DNA of 64,000 nt, taken from NCBI RefSeq assembly GCF_001293395.1, contig NW_015438359.1, positions 620,001 to 684,000 of the forward strand, written 5' to 3'. The notes under the pieces were generated by a model. It had not been told where the DNA came from and ran no database searches. It saw nothing but the letters and a program-made list of their open reading frames with translations. Position numbers and translations under genes: made by a program. Origin of the DNA: Leptomonas pyrrhocoris (taxonomy: Eukaryota > Euglenozoa > Kinetoplastea > Trypanosomatida > Trypanosomatidae). This document shows positions 57,101-64,000 of the stretch, in pieces; the stretch's first letter is position 1; each line of letters starts with the position of its first letter.

Positions 57101-60100
57101 CATACGCCGCCCGCCAGGTGGGTTGCACACCTTCTTCGACGTGTGCTCCATGCGGCCCTCAATGATCTCTTGCACATTCCTCGCTGTCGTCTGCGCGGAG
57201 AAGTGGAGGTGGGTCGTGACGAAGGCGTCCTGCGGGAGGTCGTGCATCACCTTGTGCGCAACGAGCGATTTACCCGTACCGGTGGTGCCCACAAGCACCA
57301 GCTGCACCCGGCTGCGGACGAGCTGGGAGACCATGTAGGCGTACCGCACCGTGTCGACGGTGGGCACAATCTGCGCGTAGTAAGGTGTGCCCTCGGGTGG
57401 CGCAAACGGCTTCAGCACCTCCGGATGCTCGGCCCAGCCCACCCACCGCAGCGTCGACAAGTCGGGGAAGTACTCAAAGACGGTCTCCGTGGAGGGGAAC
57501 GAGGAGTCCATCTCTCGCACGAAGGCGTCCAGCTTGCGCCGCGAGTCGGCCGTGAGGCTGCCGCCGACGGACCAGACGAGCGAGAAGGTAGCCATCATCC
57601 TCAGCTGGGCTAGGTAATTCTCGCCCGCCTGCGCGGCTTGGTAGCGCGCACCGCCGGGCAGCACCGCCGCCGCCTCCGTGTTCGCCAGCGCGTCCAGCAT
57701 CGTTGTGAAGGAGCGCACGGTGTTGAACTCCGTCGTCGTGATAAGGTCGGCGCACTCCGCCCGCTTGAACTCCAGCGCGCGTGCCAGCGCGTTGTCGATG
57801 AAGCTCTGCAGCTCGCCCAGCGTGGCGTCCGGCTTTGGGGCGTTCATCGCCACCTCAAACACACGGCGCGACTGCAGCCAGGTGCTGATGAAAGGCCGCC
57901 ACGTGAGATCCTCCACGCTGAAGTACACCATGCCGCAGCGGGAGACCGTGGCAGGGGAGGCCTGTGATAAATCCTGCACCTCGAACAGCATCCGCACCGT
58001 CGGGTTCATGTTGATACGCTCGCCGGAGTTGAGGGTCAGCATCTTGTTGTCGTCCAGCACGGTGTTCATGCTCTCAATCCACAGCGTGTCCACCGGGCCG
58101 TCGAAGACGAGCCACTTGTAGCTCGGGTCCGTCGCGTCGCGGCAGATTTGCCGCATCAAGTCGGACAGAATGCCGTCCTTCCACTCCCGCGTGGCTTGGT
58201 TGTAGCTGCCATAGAGCTCGTCCATCGTGACCGACTTGGGGTTCAGCAACGACTCCTTCACAACCTCGTAAGGGCCCTCCACGCCGGCCTCCTTCAGCCG
58301 CTTCAGTGAACCGGCCAGCGTACGCCAGGTGACCGTTTTGCCGGACGCGGCGCGGCCCACCACCATCACACCGTGACGGGTGTGCAGCGTGTCCCAGAGA
58401 TGCAGGCACTTGGTGATGATGTGCTCGTTGACCTGCAGCATCCCCGTCTGCAGCTCGTCGACGGTCGCGGCCCGCAGCTCCTCGAGGCCGGCGCTTTGCG
58501 GGGTCACGCCAGGGAACAGATCCCCCAGCATGCTCAGGAACAGCGGGACGTCCTCCTTCACGAACTTCGGCAGGTTCATATCCTTCATCGCCTTCAGGCA
58601 CAGCTGCTGCTCCGTGCCGGGGAAGTTCTCCCGCTTGAGGTTGCCGGCTTGTACGAGGACGGCTTTGATGTTGCGCAAGGAGAAGTCGTAGTGGTCCTGC
58701 TTGGACAGCTGCTTCTCCATGAGCTCGTAAAGGATGGACACCTTCTTTGACAGCGACTCCGACTCCTCGAAGCCTTCCGAGAGGAGGGTGATCTCGCAAA
58801 TCAGGGTGAAGTCCGGCACCATCATCGAGATGGGCCGCAGAAGGGCCTTCAGGTTGTCCGGGAGCTCCGAGCGGCCCGCGTAGCCGGGGTTCATCGTCAC
58901 AAAGAGGCCGCAGTTCACGTTCAGCGGGATCTCCGTCCCCTCGAACAAGAAGTGCTCCTTACTCTCTGACACGGCGTTCAAGATGGACAGGATCTGCTGC
59001 GCCACGACCGAGAGCACCTCCACCTCGATACGGTTGAACTCGTCAAAGCACGACCACGCACCCGTCTGCGCGATACCGCTCAGCATGCGGCCGACGGAGC
59101 GGTAGTCCAGGCCGTCAGAGCAGTTGAACACCATCACGTACTTGCCAATCGCCTTGCCCAGGTCCTTCACCGTCTCCGTCTTGCCCGTGCCGGCGGGGCC
59201 CTGTGGGAGTCCACCGCGGCACAGCTGCAGCGCCGTCGTCAGCGTCATGTACGCACGATCCGTCAAGCCCGTCACGACCAGCCGGCCGCTGTTGCCCAGG
59301 TACTCGTAGTCGTATCGCACCTGCGCACTCGCCTGCCGCACCAAACACGCAGCCGTCGCCGCAGACGCCGCATCGCCGCTGCCACCTGCGCCCCCCGCAT
59401 GGGAGGCGGCGCTGCCCGGCAGCCCTCCTTGATCTCCTGCTCGGTGGTCCTCCGTCGCACCAGCAGCAGCCGCAGCCGCAGCGCTCGCTGCCGTTGTGGT
59501 ACTGTTGTCAGTGTTGCTCGGCAATTCCGGGTAGAAACGGAGCTGCCTCGACCACTCAAAGTCGTCCAGCTGGTAGACGCGGTGGGCCAGCAGATGGCGC
59601 AAAATGTCGCGGGAGTGCACCTCGATGGTGACCAAGGAGACGAGCTTGTTGCGCTGCAGCCGCGACTGCGGCTCGCGCACCATCTGGCAGTACTTGCGAA
59701 TCAAACTCTTCCACTTCTTGTACACCTTGTATAGCGGAGAGGTCTTGCGGCGTACCAGGCTGAGTCCGTTGTGGTGCAAGTCGCCGTACTCCACGATGGC
59801 GGCTTCGGTTTGGTGGGTCCAGTTCATGCAGGCCGCCGTGATGAGGGCCTGGCCCTCGTGCTTCTCCACCCACTGCCGCAGCTTGTCGCGGTTGATGGGC
59901 CGGCGCGGGATGTAGACGCTGGCCTGCAGGTCCGCCAGGGTGGTGTTCAGGCAGGACTGCACCGTCTCCCGCATCTTCCCCTCCACCCGGCGCAACCACG
60001 TCTCGACCGGGATGCCGTCGATCTGAAGCGGGGGGTCAAACGAGACCTCCTCGCCGTCCGCAGCAGACATGCCTTCTGCAAACACGCGGTTGTTGCGGTT

Positions 60101-63100
60101 GGTGCGCAGCGCCAGTCGGTAAAGCCCTTCAAAGCACTTGCGCAGATGCGGCTGCACCTTCTCCGGCTCCTTGGCGTGCCCCAGTATCTCGAGCAGGTCG
60201 TCGTTCGAGAGAAAGTAGAAGCGCGGGAAGCAGCGGCGGCGATCCTCGAGAAAGCCCTCCAAACTGCGCTGGATGAGCTCCAGGTCACCGTTCATGCTGT
60301 TCAGCTGCTCCAGCAGGCTGTCGCGGCGGGTGCTGCGCACCACGTTCGGGTCGGTGATGAGGCGGGCAATGATGGCGAGCCACTGCCCATGAATCGAGTC
60401 AAACTTCTTCGACTCCGCCACGAGCTTCCGCTTAATATCCTCGCTGCCCACAAAGATGCTCTCCAGGTACATCCACTTCGTTTGCACCCCGAGCAGCCCC
60501 TCTATCGTGTCCGCGACCTGCGACAGCAGCTGCTCCCACTGCACCACTCGCGGCCGGAAGTTGTCCACGAAGCGCGACATCTTCATCGAGCTGAGCATCA
60601 TCAGGTGCTCCGCCAGCGCCGTGTTGATGTCCTCGACGGCGGCGATTTTGTGGTAGCCGAGGTAGGGTTCGATGATCAGCACCGCCTCCTCCCAGAAGAG
60701 CGAGATCTTTTCCAGGTCCGTCTCGATCTTCAGCTCCTCGCGGGCGGCGACGGCCATGTTGCTGATGAACTCCGCCTGCGACTCCACGTGGGCGTCCATC
60801 AGGCGCTGCAAGCAGAAGGACTTCTCGTCGTCGAGGTCAAACTCCGTGTCGAGCTGCACCTTCAGTTGTTCCCAATGCCGCGGCCGGATCGCCGGTGTGC
60901 GGAGGTCGTCGATGATCGGCAGAATGCGTTTGATGAGCTCGATGTCTTCCTTCAACTGCTGCCACACATCCAGCTGCTCCATGTCCTTGCGCAGCTGCAT
61001 CACTTCCCTCCGTGTCGACTCAATATCCTCCAGCATGCGCTCGCTGCTCAGCTTCATGAAGTACGTGTGCTTCCACGAGTGCGTGTGGGTGCGCCAGTCC
61101 CGCACGAGCATCCATACCCGGCGCAGCAGCCGCAGCCGCGTCTCGGCCTTGACAAGGTCGTCCAACGGGGGGTGCTCGAGGCCGAAAATGTCGATGCCCT
61201 GCTGCAGACTCTTCTCTAGGTTGCGCAGCGCGACCGCCTTGCGCTGCAGTGCGTCGAGCTGCGCCAGTGCCTCCGCCGTCTTGAGACTCCACATCGTCGG
61301 CGCCTCATCACGCACCTGCTGGTACAGTGTGAAGCTTTTGGATGCGAGGGCGCGCAGATCCGCCTCTACCTCTACACGGAATTGCTCCTTGTACACGTCG
61401 AGCTGCTTGCGGATCGCCTTCAACTGCACGGCGTAGGCCTCGAACGCCTCCGGCAGTGCCTCGCAGCGCGCCACATCCGCCGGGTCGACCCCACCGAAGT
61501 TGTACGCCTCGCTCGTGATGAGGGCAAACTTCTGGGCGAGCATGTCGAACTGACCCTCCACGGAGGGCAACGCGTCCAGGGCGATGGTGCACTGCCGCAC
61601 CTGCTCGCCGAGCTGATCGAGCGTCTTCGGCTCGCGCGACAGCGTCTCCGTCGTGAACTTGAAAGAGTCGTAGGTGTTGTCCAGCTCCTGTCGGGCCTCG
61701 GCGTAGAGCAGGCTGTGGTAGTGCTGAATGACAAACTGGCACTGCGCGCGGAACGTCTCCTTCATTTTGGTGAAGTCGAGCTGTAGGAAGAGCACCTCCG
61801 CAAAAACCTCCTGCTTCTCGATGCCCTCGCGGCGCTGGGCAACGTGGTCCATGTTGATGCGGTAGTCCTCCAGCTTCCAGCCCTGCTTAATACGGCGGTC
61901 CTGCCGCTGCGTCGTCCATAAGTTGTCGGTCGATGAGGACTGATGCAGCTGCCAGGTCTGGTTCAGCTTGTCGCGTACCTTTTCCGCGATGCTGATGAAG
62001 GAGTCCTGGATGCGGCCCAGGGTGAGGATGGTGTCCTGGTCCCCTGTCATGTATTCATAATAGGAGCCGCGGAGCGTCATGGGCGACCCACTCTTCGGAT
62101 GGGCGTAGTGCACGGCGGTGGCATTGTGCTCCGTCAGGTACTCCTCCGTCTCCTCTCGGATGCGCTGCTCGAGCGAGTCCTCCAGCCGCGGCAGATCTCG
62201 CACGACGCCGATGATGGCCTTGCAGACATCATTCACCTCCTGCGAAAGCTCCGCGACCGAGGGGGAGGCGTGAATGACGGGCTTGTGGTCCGCCGCGACG
62301 CTGATCATCACATTGAGGCGGAACACCTTCTCGTCCAGGCGGTCCATGCTGCTCTCCTGCGGCAGCACCCGCTCCACGGTTAGCAGGGAGCGCTTCACCA
62401 TCGTGCGCAGCGCCTCCTCTAGCTTCAGCTCCACCCGCTCAACGTAGTCGTGCCACTCCGCGCGCACCGTGTGGCTCACACTGTAGTCCTCGCGGAAGTG
62501 CTGGAAGACGTTGTAGAGCTTCTGCACCATTAGTTTGTATATCTTGCTCACCTTTTGGATGACCGCGGCGCGGTACGACTTCTGCTTCGCCGCGAAGGCC
62601 GCGGGGGTGTAGATGACTTTCTTCTCCACCAGCACCGCCAGCGTATCCGCGATGAGGTTGCAGTGGTAGACGATGAAGGTGCCACAGAACTTGAAGTCGT
62701 CGATGACGGTCTGCACCTGATCGGCCTGCAGGCGACACTCACGCACAAAGTACTCCACAATGCCCTGTGAGTTCCACAGCAGCTTGCCCAGCCCCGGCTG
62801 AAACTTCGAGTCCATCGTCTCAATGCGCAGGGCAAAGAGTCGCAGCTCCTCCTTCGATAAGGAGTAGACCGCCGCGTTGTGCAGACGCACCGCGATGGAG
62901 ACATTCTCGCGGAAGAGGCGAAGGCGCTCCTCGCGCGTGCTGATCTCCACAACCTCTGCCGGCACCGGCTCGCCCATGCGTTGCCAGCAGCGGGCCTCCG
63001 CAAAGAGCAGCAGAAGGTCCATTGGGAAGTTCACGTCGTACAGCGGCGGGTGCTCGACGTCGGTGCCGGTGCCAGGCCGCTGCAGCAGAAGGCAGTCGTC

Positions 63101-64000
63101 CAGCATCTCCGCCGGCTTGGCAGGGATCGCGGCAATCCACTCGTTGTAGGCCTTCCGCACGTACTCGCGGAAGATGCGGTCGAGTCGATCGTACTGTTGC
63201 AGGGCCTCGTCCTTATCTGGCGAGTTCGGCAGTGCGTAGCAGCGGTGAAGAGACGCCTGCTCACTGGAGAGAAACGCCAGGCGAAACAACGCCCACGCCG
63301 CCTGTCCGGCGAGCGGAGGGTGGCGGTAGAAAAGAGGTGGGGAGCGCCCAAAGAAGCGCTGCATGTCCCCCTGCACCGCCTTGAGGTGCTGCCCAAAGAG
63401 GCGGAAGACGCGGTCGGTGTTGCGGTCCAGCTGCATCAGCAGCTCCTCGCTCTTGCTGATGAGGGTGAAGGCCTCAATCACCTCGGCGCCCATCGAGACC
63501 GTCGCCACCGCGTCGAAGGCGGCGGTGATGATTTGGCGCATCATCACGCTCAGGTTCTCGACATCCGCCTTGAGGGCGCGGTAGTCGTCCACCCACTGCG
63601 TCGACTTCACGTCGAGCACGTTGTACGTGAAGTGCTGCAGCACCTCCATCTTTGCTTTGAAGGCGCGCTGGATGTCCATCAACTGCGACTCCAGCTCCGG
63701 GCCTTTGTTGCCGCGGAAGATGGGCAGCCGGCCTTCGAACAGCTCTGCCGGGGACCGAATCACGACATCCAGCTCCGGTACGCTGAGAGGGGCCCCGGCG
63801 GCGATTAGCTCGCGGCCGAAGCCCGACGTCTTTGTGCGCCGACTGATGTGGCGGAGCGACGTGGTGTTCGTGTCCGCGCGTGCGACGGAGGACGACCGCA
63901 CCGCCTCGCCGTCCGCGCCGGCGCTGAAGCCAAACTGCAGCTGACTCAGGCAGATTTCTTTCAAGTTTTGGCAGCGGTGCCGAACGAAGCCGTCCATCTC
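51137..64000 (-). CDS. Axonemal dynein heavy chain, DNAH2-like inner arm type, N-terminus outside window (at least 4286 aa)
   Basis: Force-generating ATPase of the flagellar axoneme. The frame is still open at 64000 (the codon before the first visible Met is GAG), and 'FVRHRCQNLKEICLSQLQFG' corresponds to a site well inside the dynein tail, so several hundred residues are missing. Walker A motifs occur at about residue 1600 (AAA1, 'GPAGTGKTET', then CFDEFNRI), 1880 (AAA2, 'GRAASGKT'), 2236 (AAA3, 'GTTGTGKS') and 2594 (AAA4, 'GLGGSGRNS', Lys replaced by Arg). The coiled-coil stalk lies at about 2830-3200, followed by AAA5/6 and the C-terminal domain. The end, 'RERPSYVVAVDLDSG' with 'KRGTALLLS', resembles DNAH2-type I1/f inner-arm dynein more than outer-arm chains. 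A ~60-residue Ala/Gly/Ser insert precedes AAA1 (59330-59525), and a Gly run sits near 52010-52037. Confidence 0.93.
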   Translation of the reverse strand, partial: EMDGFVRHRCQNLKEICLSQLQFGFSAGADGEAVRSSSVARADTNTTSLRHISRRTKTSGFGRELIAAGAPLSVPELDVVIRSPAELFEGRLPIFRGNKGPELESQLMDIQRAFKAKMEVLQHFTYNVLDVKSTQWVDDYRALKADVENLSVMMRQIITAAFDAVATVSMGAEVIEAFTLISKSEELLMQLDRNTDRVFRLFGQHLKAVQGDMQRFFGRSPPLFYRHPPLAGQAAWALFRLAFLSSEQASLHRCYALPNSPDKDEALQQYDRLDRIFREYVRKAYNEWIAAIPAKPAEMLDDCLLLQRPGTGTDVEHPPLYDVNFPMDLLLLFAEARCWQRMGEPVPAEVVEISTREERLRLFRENVSIAVRLHNAAVYSLSKEELRLFALRIETMDSKFQPGLGKLLWNSQGIVEYFVRECRLQADQVQTVIDDFKFCGTFIVYHCNLIADTLAVLVEKKVIYTPAAFAAKQKSYRAAVIQKVSKIYKLMVQKLYNVFQHFREDYSVSHTVRAEWHDYVERVELKLEEALRTMVKRSLLTVERVLPQESSMDRLDEKVFRLNVMISVAADHKPVIHASPSVAELSQEVNDVCKAIIGVVRDLPRLEDSLEQRIREETEEYLTEHNATAVHYAHPKSGSPMTLRGSYYEYMTGDQDTILTLGRIQDSFISIAEKVRDKLNQTWQLHQSSSTDNLWTTQRQDRRIKQGWKLEDYRINMDHVAQRREGIEKQEVFAEVLFLQLDFTKMKETFRAQCQFVIQHYHSLLYAEARQELDNTYDSFKFTTETLSREPKTLDQLGEQVRQCTIALDALPSVEGQFDMLAQKFALITSEAYNFGGVDPADVARCEALPEAFEAYAVQLKAIRKQLDVYKEQFRVEVEADLRALASKSFTLYQQVRDEAPTMWSLKTAEALAQLDALQRKAVALRNLEKSLQQGIDIFGLEHPPLDDLVKAETRLRLLRRVWMLVRDWRTHTHSWKHTYFMKLSSERMLEDIESTRREVMQLRKDMEQLDVWQQLKEDIELIKRILPIIDDLRTPAIRPRHWEQLKVQLDTEFDLDDEKSFCLQRLMDAHVESQAEFISNMAVAAREELKIETDLEKISLFWEEAVLIIEPYLGYHKIAAVEDINTALAEHLMMLSSMKMSRFVDNFRPRVVQWEQLLSQVADTIEGLLGVQTKWMYLESIFVGSEDIKRKLVAESKKFDSIHGQWLAIIARLITDPNVVRSTRRDSLLEQLNSMNGDLELIQRSLEGFLEDRRRCFPRFYFLSNDDLLEILGHAKEPEKVQPHLRKCFEGLYRLALRTNRNNRVFAEGMSAADGEEVSFDPPLQIDGIPVETWLRRVEGKMRETVQSCLNTTLADLQASVYIPRRPINRDKLRQWVEKHEGQALITAACMNWTHQTEAAIVEYGDLHHNGLSLVRRKTSPLYKVYKKWKSLIRKYCQMVREPQSRLQRNKLVSLVTIEVHSRDILRHLLAHRVYQLDDFEWSRQLRFYPELPSNTDNSTTTAASAAAAAAAGATEDHRAGDQGGLPGSAASHAGGAGGSGDAASAATAACLVRQASAQVRYDYEYLGNSGRLVVTGLTDRAYMTLTTALQLCRGGLPQGPAGTGKTETVKDLGKAIGKYVMVFNCSDGLDYRSVGRMLSGIAQTGAWSCFDEFNRIEVEVLSVVAQQILSILNAVSESKEHFLFEGTEIPLNVNCGLFVTMNPGYAGRSELPDNLKALLRPISMMVPDFTLICEITLLSEGFEESESLSKKVSILYELMEKQLSKQDHYDFSLRNIKAVLVQAGNLKRENFPGTEQQLCLKAMKDMNLPKFVKEDVPLFLSMLGDLFPGVTPQSAGLEELRAATVDELQTGMLQVNEHIITKCLHLWDTLHTRHGVMVVGRAASGKTVTWRTLAGSLKRLKEAGVEGPYEVVKESLLNPKSVTMDELYGSYNQATREWKDGILSDLMRQICRDATDPSYKWLVFDGPVDTLWIESMNTVLDDNKMLTLNSGERINMNPTVRMLFEVQDLSQASPATVSRCGMVYFSVEDLTWRPFISTWLQSRRVFEVAMNAPKPDATLGELQSFIDNALARALEFKRAECADLITTTEFNTVRSFTTMLDALANTEAAAVLPGGARYQAAQAGENYLAQLRMMATFSLVWSVGGSLTADSRRKLDAFVREMDSSFPSTETVFEYFPDLSTLRWVGWAEHPEVLKPFAPPEGTPYYAQIVPTVDTVRYAYMVSQLVRSRVQLVLVGTTGTGKSLVAHKVMHDLPQDAFVTTHLHFSAQTTARNVQEIIEGRMEHTSKKVCNPPGGRRMVCLIEDLNMPAKEIFGAQPPLELLRQWMDNGYWYDRTSRSKRLVNDMQLLCCMTYGRPDITERLLSKLNVFNIAFPAETVLVSIFSSILGHRFAPYADLKGYVDAIVRATIEVYMKVSTDLLPIPSKSHYLFSLRDLSKVFQGIYGCYLEALTSKEQLVALWVHESQRVFADRMNDPADKVWFKQLLNERLNNSFQTKWANMLKARSSHLKNQTVSENENPIFVDFLDGEQDEMAKYKLVPSLEQLRQIVEEGLANYNAEPGARPMNIVFFADALEHLCRIHRVLRQPQGNALLVGLGGSGRNSLSRLATYLAGYTMFTIEIHKKYDQDRFHDDLRTLYRACGVKRQQKVFYIADTQLVETSFLEDLNNMLSAGEVPNLFVKDDVQQINDDVRKLALLNGCRDTSDELYNFFIRQARQHLHLVIAMSPAHRLFYVRLRQFPALVSCTSIDWYYAWPNEALKEVGLRHLRDSRREEESDALLETISDLFVYLHDTTNQRAEQMREQIHRHTYVTPSSFIDLVRGFRTMLQSKKVSITEQRDKLANGMSKLEETKVTVSEMREELKVQDARLQEKSAEVSKATESIQARQHIAEEQQTLVASEKVKIEQTKRAALVDLAEAQNDLDRAMPTLLEAQAALDKLDKSDINEVKSYKTPAAMIRTVMEAVQTALHRKLDWDEAKKSLSEPKFIDMLKTYHESHDMTDQKLLNALEKYVKRNDFTPAAASAVSKAAGGLCQWVIAIYKYGNIYKEVHPKIVKNENAQQKVRAQEEMLRQKEEKLQKIMDEVKQLETDLQANIAEKNRLMAEARATQDKLNKAEIIVDGLEGERGRWTQSIARFDAALENINGDTLLACAFMCYCGAFTADYRQMLWLSWLKEVKRVQLPLNRDYDFVDFLADPTEVRDWQQAGLPGDEFSKENGAMVVYGPRYPLMIDPQQQAIKWVKRMERDNGLKVIDPKQPDFQKTVEYAIQFGCPLLLQDVLEEIDPLLDPIMSRSFIMKGTRKLVKVGDNFVEFKEGFKLYITTRLPNPHYTPETCTKVCLLNFAVKEQGLEEQLLKIVVEKEKPELEHENEQLILHTAAAKKDMKQLEEDILDLLSISQVSLLENQRLIETLQTAKVTAANIQTQLQEAEITSVKIREAREEYRECARRASILFFVLADLGAIDSMYQFALDSYIQLFQTSIRRSSEKIVSHTMDERIKTLNEWHTAAVYNNTCRGLFEQHKLLFAFHMTMRILQAQGHVNLEEYVFMMRGGQIVDKQSRVPNPATGWLSERAWDHILELDRLSAFHGIAAHFEQHAEEWKKWYLLERPEESTLPEEWEARCGKNALQRMIFTRCLRPDRLVFMVYEFIEEKLGSQFVDPPAFNLKDTYDESTNTIPLIFVLSTGVDPTTQLQVLAQRESRQLKVLALGQGQGDNAKRALQEYSQTGGWVFLANCHLMVSWLVELEKIIDVICEQNPHRDFRLWLSSVPTPQFPIGVLQRSIKMTTEPPKGIKANMQRLYNTFSEDDLANRSAEHPLIYRNLLFSLCFFHSVLLERRKYGTLGYNVLYDFTSSDFEVSENIIQLYIDHMHSDAVEDVPFVTIRYLIAEASYGGRVTDDWDRRVLNTYMAQYMCPEVISQDRYPLASAEEYYIPDDCNTLQAYKNHCAQLPITDPPEAFGQHANADIASRIAESTALLDSLINVNTTLVRDGGGGGGGGGATQVVTQEQRCLEILASIEEPSKAATPGLLDYAAIYEYTEGDRENALNTCLLQEVQRYNVLLQKIHRQKAELRRAVKGEIVMSEELETIFNALLLGRVPPPWMSAYPSLKPLASWAVDLVERIDQMRLWSQRTPTVFWLSGFTYPTGFLKSLQQQQARRDQISIDQYDWEYAILPSEERAIAHRPKKGAYVRGIFLEGAGWSADANTLCEPRPMELIVAMPVIHFKPKLRTGKPKPVSVYECPLYMYPVRTGMRERPSYVVAVDLDSGDAVPETYTKRGTALLLSTDE

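Noticed and set aside
1-64000. Strand-switch region, centromere or transcription start site
   Set aside because: All supported genes share one strand and no divergent or convergent junction is seen.

Overview
The window looks like nuclear DNA of a kinetoplastid protist, most likely a trypanosomatid of the Leishmania/Leptomonas/Crithidia group. The reasons are as follows. Every convincing gene is intronless and lies on the minus strand. The coding regions are GC-rich. The genes are separated by roughly 0.5-3 kb of purine-rich plus strand, which is pyrimidine-rich in the transcribed direction, as expected for trans-splicing acceptors and UTRs. The proteins are typical of the group: a split succinate dehydrogenase iron-sulfur subunit, a helicase-only POLQ-type protein, axonemal dynein, and very long low-complexity extensions. 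No strand switch, tRNA, rRNA, intact transposon or CRISPR is visible, so the window is probably a slice of one directional gene cluster transcribed from right (64000) to left (1).

Read in the direction of transcription, the layout is: a partial inner-arm-type dynein heavy chain (64000-51137); a small YceI-like protein (50009-49449); a giant DNA polymerase zeta catalytic subunit, REV3 (48380-38811); an unassigned, probably mitochondrial 797-residue protein (38311-35918); an Elp3-like radical SAM/GNAT protein (35369-33312); a single-pass membrane protein whose mitochondrial presequence seems to lie in another frame (32345-31242, possibly from 32523); a mitochondrial carrier broken by one extra base (29800-28582); a thioredoxin/PDI-like protein with a CPCC motif (25745-24294); a 2252-residue POLQ/HELQ-type helicase (21154-14396); a small three-span membrane protein (13915-13427); a Mog1 homologue (12772-12152); an M20 amidohydrolase (11569-10364); SDH2N (8591-7848); and three tandem DHHC palmitoyltransferases (6769-5717, 4751-3234, 2026-302).

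Functional themes: two DNA damage-tolerance enzymes (REV3 and the POLQ-type helicase) share the cluster, and several products are mitochondrial (SDH2N, carrier, presequence protein, perhaps the 797-residue protein). Because trypanosomatid clusters mix unrelated genes, neighbourhood is weak evidence for shared function here. The observations most worth checking are the large insertion inside the REV3 CysB iron-sulfur motif, the two apparent frameshifts in adjacent mitochondrial genes, the POLQ-type helicase without a polymerase domain, the CX3CX2C radical-SAM motif of the Elp3-like protein, the three divergent DHHC paralogues, and a perfect 10-bp hairpin in a 3.1-kb gene-free gap. All functional calls come from reading motifs; no database search was run.
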